Shown here: positions 1 to 5,534 of the stretch, piece after piece | How the letters are laid out: the number at the start of each line of letters is the position of its first letter | Position numbering within the stretch: the first letter of the stretch is position 1 | Source: JAPUIN01 sp041580375 | Lineage (GTDB): Bacteria; Acidobacteriota; Polarisedimenticolia; Gp22-AA2 | Direction: 5' to 3' | DNA: 11,966 nt | NCBI GenBank assembly: GCA_041580375.1 | Contig: JBFGDZ010000114.1 | Location: forward strand, 1-11,966 | The notes under the pieces: model-generated | What the model was told of the DNA's origin: nothing | The model's database searches: none | The model's input: only the letters and a program-made list of their open reading frames with translations | Position numbers and translations under genes: made by a program

Positions 1-1
1 C

Positions 2-676
2 GGCGGACCGGCCGACGCCGACCGCGCCGTGCGACTGCACGTCTACCGGCGTCTGATCGAAGCGGGGCGCCCTCCGTCGACCCCGGAGATCGCCGAGGCG
101 CTCGGCCGCCCATCGGGGGCGATCGCGGAGTCGCTGCAGCGCCTCGCCGAGGGACGCGCGCTCGTCCTGGTTCCCGGATCGACCGGCATCTGGATGGCGC
201 CCCCGTTCTCCGCGATCCCGACGCGCTACCGCGTCCGCATCGGGGGTTCCTCGTTCTGGGCTCCATGCATCTGGGACGCGTTCGGCATCGCGGCGCTGCT
301 GCCCGGCGAGGCCGTCATCGAGAGCCGCTGTCCGTCGTCCGGCGAGCCGATGCGGCTCGACGTCCGGGACGGCGCGGTCACGGGATCGGAAGGCGTGGTG
401 CACTTCCTCGTGCCGGCCGCCCACTGGTGGGACGACATCGGGTTCACCTGAGGGACGATCCACCTCTTCCGGTCGGAGGAGGACGTCGCATCCTGGTGCC
501 GCGACGCCGCGCTCGAGCGGGGCTCCATCGTTCCTCTCGAAGCCATGCGGCGGCTCGGGGACGCGTGGTATTCCGATCGGCTGCGGGAGGACTGGCGCCG
601 CAGGACGCCGGACGAGGCGGAGATGATCTTCGCCGACGCGGGCCTCGCGGGCCCGTTCTGGAAGCTGCCGCGCTGA
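2..676 (+). CDS. MerB-like organomercurial lyase family protein, probable selenoprotein (5' end outside window)
   Basis: MerB (alkylmercury lyase) cleaves the carbon-mercury bond of organomercurials using two Cys and one Asp. Counting from the GTG at 29 as residue 1, a winged-helix-like N-terminus spans about 15-60, as in MerB. The motif APCIWD follows (C80 and D83 match Cys96 and Asp99 of plasmid R831b MerB). C101 matches Cys117. An in-frame TGA at residue 141 lies in the segment DIGFT-TGA-GTIHLF, which aligns with SFC-C-HVHFF, so it sits at Cys159. After the TGA the frame stays open for 74 codons, with a family-like segment LFRSEEDV and the end GPFWKLPR, stopping at 674-676. Total length is at least 215 residues, close to the usual size of about 210. 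The frame is open to the window edge and the GTG at 29 has no Shine-Dalgarno, so the start is probably upstream. The alternative is a nonsense mutation, but the position of the TGA and the downstream hairpin favour selenocysteine. The substrate is not known. Confidence 0.8.
449..487 (+). promoter_or_regulatory. Candidate in-frame UGA (Sec) codon plus bacterial SECIS element
   Basis: The TGA at 449-451 is followed by an inverted repeat. The left arm CCTCTTCC (463-470) pairs with the right arm GGAGGAGG (475-482) in 8 consecutive pairs, one of them G-U (467-478), around the loop GGTC (471-474). A lower stem GACG (454-457) with CGTC (484-487) can form across an asymmetric internal loop. Counting the U of UGA as 1, the GGU of the loop starts at 23. 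In E. coli fdhF, from memory, the SelB-contacted GGU starts at about 22. The hairpin lies inside the coding sequence, as bacterial SECIS elements do. Caution: the encoded segment LFRSEED looks family-conserved and its codons alone give part of this complementarity. Confidence 0.68.
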
Positions 677-717
677 GGCGCCGGGCGGCGGAGACGTGAT
701 CGTCCGGCGGAACCGCC

Positions 718-723
718 TAAGGA
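718..723 (+). promoter_or_regulatory. Ribosome binding site setting the HExxH protein start
   Basis: The sequence TAAGGA sits 11 nt before the ATG at 735. It favours that ATG over the in-frame GTG at 696, which would add 13 residues ahead of the basic region of the signal peptide. Confidence 0.5.
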
Positions 724-734
724 TCGAATCAGAC

Positions 735-1805
735 ATGCGCACCTGGAACCGGAGGACGGGCCGGGGTCGGCTGGAGAGACCCGTCGCGGTCGCCGCGTCG
801 ATGCTGGCCGTTCTCCTGGCGGCATCGGCGTCGCCGCGGGAGGACGCGCCCCGCCTCGCGGACATCGATCGCGTTCGCCTGGCGGAGGCGTTCCGGCTGA
901 GCGAGGAGATCGGCGATCGCCTGTGGAGGGGTTGGAGCGGCGTGCCGTTCGCCGTCCTGCTCGTCGCGCCCGGGCACGAGTTCCTCGTCCGGCACCCGAA
1001 GCCGTCCGGAGATTTCCGGGACCTGGGATTCGATGCGACGCTGAGGAGCCGCGTGCACGTCCGCGGGCGCACGCAGTCGGAGACCCTGCTGGCGACGTTC
1101 CCGGCCGTGGGGGGCGTGTCGACGGTCGTGGTGGGCCGTGCGGAGGCGACCGCGGCCCGCACGTCGACGCCGTGGGTCGTCACGCTGCTGCATGAGCACC
1201 TGCATCAGTATCAGGAGTCGGACCCGGGTTACTACGGGGAGGTCGAGGCGTTGGGGCTCGCCCGGGGCGACACCACCGGCATGTGGATGCTGAACTACGA
1301 CTTCCCCTACGACGCGCCCGGCGTCGCGTCGCTGGCCAGGGATGCGGCCGGGCTTCTGGAGGAGGCGATCGAGGCGGACGGCGGCCGCTTCACCGCGGCC
1401 TTGCGCGCCTACGTGCGCGCGCGCGGCGCGCTGATCGAGGCGCTCGACCCGGACGACGCGAGGTATCTCGAGTTCCAGGTCTGGAAGGAGGGGATCGCCC
1501 GCTACGCGCAGTACCGGGTCGCGGCGCTCGCGGCGGAGGGGGTCGGGCCGGGCGAGGGGTTCCGGGCGTTGAAGGATTTTCAACCGTACGGCGAGGTCGC
1601 CGCGGGGCTCCGCGCGGACCTGATGCTGGAGCTCCGGGATCTGGATCTCCCGAAGGCGCGCCGCGTGGCGTTCTACTCGATCGGCGCGGGCGAAGGGCTC
1701 CTTCTCGACCGCGCCGACCCGGGGTGGCGCGCGCGTTACGCCGCCGAGCGGTTCCGGTTGGGAGGCCTGCTCCGTGAGGCGGCGGAGCACCCGGGATCGG
1801 GCTGA
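735..1805 (+). CDS. Exported HExxH putative zinc metallopeptidase, family not recognised
   Basis: The protein has 356 residues. The N-terminus is strongly basic (residues 2-15), then hydrophobic (about 16-32, VAVAASMLAVLLAA), then Ala/Ser-rich, which reads as a Sec signal peptide. The mature protein is therefore probably periplasmic or outside the cell. The motif HEHLH at 153-157, preceded by the hydrophobic strand WVVTLL, fits the HExxH zinc site, with H153 and H157 as ligands and E154 as catalytic base. A third ligand is not obvious; E252 in the helix-like segment KEGIARYAQY is a gluzincin-type candidate. I do not recognise a named family, so substrate and true peptidase activity are open. 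The gene starts 58 nt after the merB-like stop and its own stop overlaps the first possible start of the RidA-like gene, so it heads a tight plus-strand trio. Confidence 0.75.
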   Translation: MRTWNRRTGRGRLERPVAVAASMLAVLLAASASPREDAPRLADIDRVRLAEAFRLSEEIGDRLWRGWSGVPFAVLLVAPGHEFLVRHPKPSGDFRDLGFDATLRSRVHVRGRTQSETLLATFPAVGGVSTVVVGRAEATAARTSTPWVVTLLHEHLHQYQESDPGYYGEVEALGLARGDTTGMWMLNYDFPYDAPGVASLARDAAGLLEEAIEADGGRFTAALRAYVRARGALIEALDPDDARYLEFQVWKEGIARYAQYRVAALAAEGVGPGEGFRALKDFQPYGEVAAGLRADLMLELRDLDLPKARRVAFYSIGAGEGLLLDRADPGWRARYAAERFRLGGLLREAAEHPGSG

Positions 1806-1828
1806 TGGGCGGCGCCGATCGGGAGAGC

Positions 1829-1835
1829 GGAGGGG
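1829..1835 (+). promoter_or_regulatory. Strong ribosome binding site of the RidA-like gene
   Basis: GGAGGGG lies 2 nt before the ATG at 1838 when the whole run is counted; its GGAGG core is 4 nt from the ATG. It favours 1838 over the in-frame ATG at 1805, which overlaps the previous stop as TGATG. The extra 11 residues from 1805 do not resemble a RidA N-terminus. Confidence 0.5.
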
Positions 1836-1837
1836 CG

Positions 1838-2233
1838 ATGCGGCGGAAGAACATCTCGTCGGGGGCGAAGTGGGAGCCGATCGTCGGCTACTCGCGCGCC
1901 GTGCGGGTCGGTGCGCACGTGTACGTGGCCGGGACGACGGCGATCGGCCCGGACGGCTCGATCGTCGGCGTCGGCGACGCGTACGCGCAGGCGGTGCGGA
2001 CCCTCGAGAACGTGCGCGAGGCGCTGCGGCGCGCCGGGGCCGATCTGAAGGACGTGGTGCGCACGCGCATCTACGTGCGCGACATCGAGCGCGACTGGGA
2101 GAAGGTCGGCCGCGCGCACGGCGAGTTCTTCGGATCGATCCGCCCCGTGACGAGCATGGTCGAGGTCGGCCGTCTGATCGCGCCCGAGATGCTGGTCGAG
2201 ATCGAGGCGGACGCGATCGTGGGCCCGGCATGA
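1838..2233 (+). CDS. RidA/YjgF/UK114 family protein lacking the catalytic Arg
   Basis: The 131-residue length and fold-defining motifs place this in the RidA superfamily, small trimeric cytoplasmic proteins. The best known members hydrolyse reactive 2-aminoacrylate and other imines released by PLP enzymes. Visible hallmarks are VRVGAHVYVAGTTA (22-35), a QAVRTLENVREAL helix (51-63), DVVRTRIYVRD (72-82) and SMVEVGRL...VEIEADAIV (106-128). In E. coli RidA the substrate-binding residue is Arg105 in RSCVEV. Here the aligned residue is T105 (TSMVEV), so the protein probably belongs to one of the Arg-less Rid subgroups and may not be an imine deaminase. It sits between an exported HExxH protein and a small membrane protein; its stop overlaps the next start as ATGA, which implies translational coupling. 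The fold assignment is firm, the function is not. Confidence 0.9.
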   Translation: MRRKNISSGAKWEPIVGYSRAVRVGAHVYVAGTTAIGPDGSIVGVGDAYAQAVRTLENVREALRRAGADLKDVVRTRIYVRDIERDWEKVGRAHGEFFGSIRPVTSMVEVGRLIAPEMLVEIEADAIVGPA

Positions 2234-2628
2234 GAACGCGGATCATCCAGGCCTACTACTGGGCGACGCCTCTCTTTCTCGGACTGGATCTCCTGCTGGG
2301 GCTCAACGTGCGCGTCGCCGGCCTCGACGGCCGGCCCGGGGCGCGCTTCGCCTACTACGCGTTCTGCTTCGCGTGCCTGGGGCTCGCGTCGTGGCGGCCG
2401 CACCTGGCGGGCCCGGTCGGGGCCGTCGAGTCGACGGTCAACCTGCTCCTGCTGGTGCTGAGCGTTCTCATGCCGATCGTGACGCTCCCGACGACCTTCG
2501 ACCGGGGCGGGCTCGAGTCGTTCCCGATCACGGCGGAATACATGCTCAACTTCATCATCGCGGGGAGCGTCTGCGTCCTCGCGATTCGCAGGGGGATGTG
2601 GGGCCTTCGGCGGGGATCGATCGTCTGA
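2230..2628 (+). CDS. Small four-helix integral membrane protein, unknown function
   Basis: The protein has 132 residues and its start overlaps the RidA-like stop by 4 nt (ATGA), so it is probably translated by coupling. Four hydrophobic segments are visible, at about 9-31, 38-55 (rich in Tyr, Phe and Cys), 66-87 and 103-119. The ends are basic (MRTR; RRGMWGLRRG), which suggests both termini face the cytoplasm. Loops are short and no catalytic or metal-binding motif is evident. I do not recognise the family. The tight coupling to the RidA-like gene suggests co-expression rather than a specific job. Confidence 0.75.
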   Translation: MRTRIIQAYYWATPLFLGLDLLLGLNVRVAGLDGRPGARFAYYAFCFACLGLASWRPHLAGPVGAVESTVNLLLLVLSVLMPIVTLPTTFDRGGLESFPITAEYMLNFIIAGSVCVLAIRRGMWGLRRGSIV

Positions 2629-2645
2629 GCCCGCGCCCGGCGGGC
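2629..2645. terminator. GC hairpin in the convergent junction, possible terminator
   Basis: GCCCGC (2629-2634) and GCGGGC (2640-2645) form a perfect 6-bp stem around a 5-nt loop, directly after the stop of the membrane protein gene. It lies in the 39-bp gap before the convergent transaldolase stop. There is no T-tract, so intrinsic termination is only possible, not shown. Confidence 0.3.
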
Positions 2646-2667
2646 GTCGCCGGGCGGGGCGGCGGGG

Positions 2668-3801
2668 CTAGGCGCCGACCCGGGCGAGCGCGCGGCGCTT
2701 CTCCTCGAGCGCGGCGAGCAGGGCGTCGAACGGCTGGATGAATTTGTCGATTCCCTCGTCCACCAGCTCGGCCGTCACGCGGCCGATGTCGATGCCGAGG
2801 GCGGCGAGGCGATCCATCACGGCGCGCGCGCCGTCGAGGTCGCGCTCGAGGGTGTCCTCGACGCGACCGTGGTCGCGGAACGCCGCGATCGTCTCGTCGG
2901 GCATCGTGTTGACGGTGTGGGGCCCGATCAGCGTCTCGATGTACTTGACGTCCGATTCCTTCGGGTCCTTCGTCGAGGTGCTGGCCCACAGCGGCCTCTG
3001 GAGCCGGGCGCCCGCCTTCTCGAGCGGCGCCCAGCGCCCGTCCGCGTGCATCTCCTTCCACATCCGGTAGGCGAGGCGCGCGTTGGCGATGGCGGTCCGG
3101 CCGCGCAGCGCCCTCGCCTCGTCCGCGTTCCGGCCCGCCGCGATCATCGCGTCGAGTGTCTTGTCCACCTTCGTGTCGATGCGGCTCAGGAAGAAGCTCG
3201 CCACCGACGCCACGCGCTTGAGAGGCTCCCTCCGCTTCAGGCGTGCCTCCATGGCGCCGAAGTAGGCCTCGATCACCTTGCGGTGCGCGTCGAGCGAGAA
3301 CAGCAGCGTGATGTTGATGTTGATGCCGCGCGTCAGGCACTCCTCGATCGCCGGGACGCCCTCGTCGGTCCCCGGGATCTTGATCAGGATGTTCGGCCGG
3401 TCCACGGCCTTCCACAGCCGCGCCGCCTCGTCGACCGTCGCCCGGGTGTCGCGCGCCAGGTGGGGTGAGACTTCGAGGCTGACGTAGCCGTCGATTCCGT
3501 CCGTGCGGTCGTACACGCGGCGCAGCGCGTCGGCGGCGCCGCGGATGTCGTCGATCGCGAGCGCCTCGTAGATCGAGCCGGCCGAATCCCCCCGCGCGGC
3601 GGCCTTCCGGATCCCCTCGTCGTAGGCGTCCCCCGCGGTCATCGCCTTCTTGAAGATCGCGGGGTTGGAGGTGACCCCGCTCAGACCGTCCTCCTCGATC
3701 AGGCGGGCGAGCCCGCCGGATCGGATCAGCGGCCGCGTCAGGTTGTCGAGCCAGACGCTCTGGCCGCGCTCGGTGAGGAGGACGAGGGGGTTCTTCGGCA
3801 T
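2668..3801 (-). CDS. tal: Transaldolase
   Basis: Transaldolase moves a three-carbon dihydroxyacetone unit from sedoheptulose-7-phosphate to glyceraldehyde-3-phosphate in the non-oxidative pentose phosphate pathway (cytoplasm). The 377-residue protein has the barrel landmarks: WLDN with D19 (the early catalytic Asp), GVTSNPAIFKKA (42-53), SLEVSP with E110, the Schiff-base lysine K141 in NILIKIPGT, NINITLLFS (161-169), SRIDTKVDK, and LWASTSTKDP near the C-terminal third. The length matches the long actinobacterial-type transaldolases of about 370 residues rather than the 220-residue TalC type. On the minus strand, AAGAGGTG lies 5 nt upstream of the ATG, supporting this start. The gene is divergent from the mutase-OtsB/GH65 operon and shares a 181-bp upstream region with it, so joint regulation is plausible. 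Confidence 0.95.
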   Translation of the reverse strand: MPKNPLVLLTERGQSVWLDNLTRPLIRSGGLARLIEEDGLSGVTSNPAIFKKAMTAGDAYDEGIRKAAARGDSAGSIYEALAIDDIRGAADALRRVYDRTDGIDGYVSLEVSPHLARDTRATVDEAARLWKAVDRPNILIKIPGTDEGVPAIEECLTRGININITLLFSLDAHRKVIEAYFGAMEARLKRREPLKRVASVASFFLSRIDTKVDKTLDAMIAAGRNADEARALRGRTAIANARLAYRMWKEMHADGRWAPLEKAGARLQRPLWASTSTKDPKESDVKYIETLIGPHTVNTMPDETIAAFRDHGRVEDTLERDLDGARAVMDRLAALGIDIGRVTAELVDEGIDKFIQPFDALLAALEEKRRALARVGA

Positions 3802-3839
3802 CGGGCACCTCTTCGGGATCGCGTTCTTTGCGTCGCACG

Positions 3840-3845
3840 ATTTTA
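3840..3845 (-). promoter_or_regulatory. Possible -10 element of the transaldolase promoter
   Basis: Read on the minus strand this is TAAAAT, one mismatch from TATAAT, about 38 nt before the transaldolase ATG in an AT-richer stretch of the divergent intergenic region. No convincing -35 lies at normal spacing, so this is a weak call. Confidence 0.3.
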
Positions 3846-3936
3846 GTCGATCCGGACGTCGAAAGGTCCCGCGAAATTTCCTGCGCGGATTCGATCCACC
3901 GCGGCCGGACCGCCGGAAAATGGTTTAACCTGTGCG

Positions 3937-3971
3937 CCGGCCCCGGGAGCCTGGACAGGCTCCTGGCCCGG
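3937..3971 (+). promoter_or_regulatory. Long GC hairpin just before the RBS of the mutase-OtsB gene
   Basis: A perfect 7-bp stem GGAGCCT (3946-3952) with AGGCTCC (3957-3963) closes a GGAC loop. It extends by three more pairs (3943-3945 with 3964-3966). Across a small internal loop, four further pairs form (3937-3940 with 3968-3971). The structure ends 1 nt before the GGGGGAG ribosome binding site (3973-3979) of the GTG start at 3983. It could modulate translation or early transcription; it is not followed by a T-tract. Confidence 0.4.
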
Positions 3972-3982
3972 TGGGGGAGCCC

Positions 3983-5527
3983 GTGTCCATTGAGCGAGGA
4001 CGGTTCGACGCCGTGCTGATGGATCTGGACGGCGTCGTGACGAAGACGGCGCGCGTTCACGCGAGGGCGTGGAAACGGATGTTCGATCGGTTCCTCGAGG
4101 AGCGGGCGCGGCGCGAGGGAGTCGCCTTCGAGCCGTTCGACGTCGATCGCGACTACCCGCCCTACGTGGACGGCCGGCCGCGCTACGACGGCGTGCGCAC
4201 GTTTCTCGAGTCCCGCGGCATCCGGCTCCCCGAGGGGAGCCCGGAGGACGGGCCCGATCGCCTCACGGTCTGCGGACTGGGGAACCGCAAGGACCGGCTC
4301 TTCCTCGAGAGCCTCGCGCAGGACGGCGTCGAGGTCTACGACGACGCGGTGCGGGCGGCGCGCGCGTGGCGGGACGCCGGCCTCAAGCTGGCGATCGTCA
4401 CGTCCAGCCGGAACTGCTCCGAGATCCTGGCCGCGGCGCGGCTGGACGATCTGTTCACGACGAGGGTCGACGGCGTCGTCAGCGAGGGGCTCGGCCTCGC
4501 GGGCAAGCCGGCGCCCGACATTTTTCTGGAGGCCGCGCGCCGCCTCACCGTGAAGCCGGACCGCGCCGTCGTCGTCGAGGACGCCACGTCGGGCGTGGCC
4601 GCCGGCCGGGCGGGACGCTTCGGACTCGTCGTGGGCGTCGATCGCGGAGGGCGGCGCGAGGGGCTCCTGGCGCACGGCGCGGACATCGTCGTCGGGAGCC
4701 TCCTCGAGGTGCGCCTCGAAGCGGAGGATCGGGATCCCGCCTCGCTGCCGCCGATCCTGGAGGACCGGCGGCTGATGCGCGAGCTCAGTGAGGAGCCGCA
4801 TCTCGCCGTCTTTCTCGACTACGACGGAACGCTCACCCCGATCGTCAGCCGGCCCGACCTCGCCGTCCTGCCGGAGAGCATGCGCGGGGTCCTTCGGCGT
4901 CTGGCGAGCCGGCGCACGGTCGCCATCGTCAGCGGCCGGGATCGCGCGGACGTGGAGGCCCTCGTCGGCATCGAGGGGCTGGTCTTCGCCGGCAGTCACG
5001 GATTCGACATCGCCGGCCCCGGGGGGCTGGACATGCAGCACCCGGAGGCCGGCCGGTGCGTCCCCGATCTCGACGCGGCCGAAAAGCACCTGAAACGCGC
5101 CGTGGGTGGCGTTCCGGGCGTCCTCCTGGAGCGCAAGCGCTACGGGCTGGCGGTCCACTACCGCAACGTCGATCCGGCCTCCGTGCCGGCCATCGAGAAG
5201 GCCGTGGACGAAGCGCTCAAGCGCCGTCCCCGGCTCATGAAGAAGGGGGGCAAGAAGGTGTTCGAGCTCCGCCCGGGCCTCGACTGGGACAAGGGCAGGG
5301 CGGTGAAGTGGCTCCTGAAGGCCCTGAAACTGGACGGTCCGGGCGTGGAGCCTATATTCGTAGGGGACGATCTGACGGACGAGGACGCCTTCCGGGAGCT
5401 TCGGGACCGGGGCGTCGGCATCCTCGTGGGCCGGCCGGAGCACAGGACGTATGCCCGATACGCCCTGCGCGACCCGGGTGAGGTCGAGAAATTTCTCCAG
5501 GAGATCGCGGAGCCTGTCGGCGACTGA
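3983..5527 (+). CDS. Two-domain HAD enzyme: beta-phosphoglucomutase-like plus trehalose-6-phosphate phosphatase
   Basis: The protein has 514 residues from the GTG at 3983 (GGGGGAG just upstream). A GTG at 3932 would add 17 residues unlike the family and would overlap the hairpin. Domain 1 (about 8-245) is a beta-phosphoglucomutase-like HAD. It has the nucleophile pair MDLDGV (D14, D16), the substrate helix HARAWKR, the cap segment YVDGRPRYDGV, VTSSRN, GKPAPDIF (K175) and VVEDATSGV (E199, D200). It should interconvert beta-glucose-1-phosphate and glucose-6-phosphate. Domain 2 (about 273-505) is an OtsB-type phosphatase that releases trehalose from trehalose-6-phosphate: FLDYDGTLTPI (D279, D281), VSGRDR (S317), GSHGF, ELRPGLDWDKG and GDDLTDEDAF. 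All catalytic residues look intact in both domains. The order equals the first two domains of mycobacterial OtsB1 (Rv2006), and the third, GH65, is the next gene 7 nt on. No otsA is in view, so the source of trehalose-6-phosphate is unknown. Confidence 0.92.
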   Translation: MSIERGRFDAVLMDLDGVVTKTARVHARAWKRMFDRFLEERARREGVAFEPFDVDRDYPPYVDGRPRYDGVRTFLESRGIRLPEGSPEDGPDRLTVCGLGNRKDRLFLESLAQDGVEVYDDAVRAARAWRDAGLKLAIVTSSRNCSEILAAARLDDLFTTRVDGVVSEGLGLAGKPAPDIFLEAARRLTVKPDRAVVVEDATSGVAAGRAGRFGLVVGVDRGGRREGLLAHGADIVVGSLLEVRLEAEDRDPASLPPILEDRRLMRELSEEPHLAVFLDYDGTLTPIVSRPDLAVLPESMRGVLRRLASRRTVAIVSGRDRADVEALVGIEGLVFAGSHGFDIAGPGGLDMQHPEAGRCVPDLDAAEKHLKRAVGGVPGVLLERKRYGLAVHYRNVDPASVPAIEKAVDEALKRRPRLMKKGGKKVFELRPGLDWDKGRAVKWLLKALKLDGPGVEPIFVGDDLTDEDAFRELRDRGVGILVGRPEHRTYARYALRDPGEVEKFLQEIAEPVGD

Positions 5528-5534
5528 TACCCGC

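Noticed and set aside
449..676. merB-like gene as a pseudogene broken by a nonsense mutation
   Set aside because: The stop falls on the one residue most likely to be Cys/Sec, the rest of the frame is intact without frameshifts, and a SECIS-like hairpin follows. Kept as the alternative explanation, not the preferred one.
729..2246. A 505-codon minus-strand open frame opposite the HExxH and RidA-like genes
   Set aside because: It has shadow composition rich in Arg and Pro, and the plus-strand genes have ribosome sites, signal peptide and family motifs.
3802..3982. Riboswitch in the divergent region
   Set aside because: Only a simple hairpin is visible, with no recognisable conserved aptamer motif.
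5451..5534. Upstream ATG at 5451 as start of the GH65 gene
   Set aside because: The extra 28 residues are a frame-shifted reading of the OtsB C-terminus, and the family N-terminus begins at MDGWKLTYDRW from 5535.
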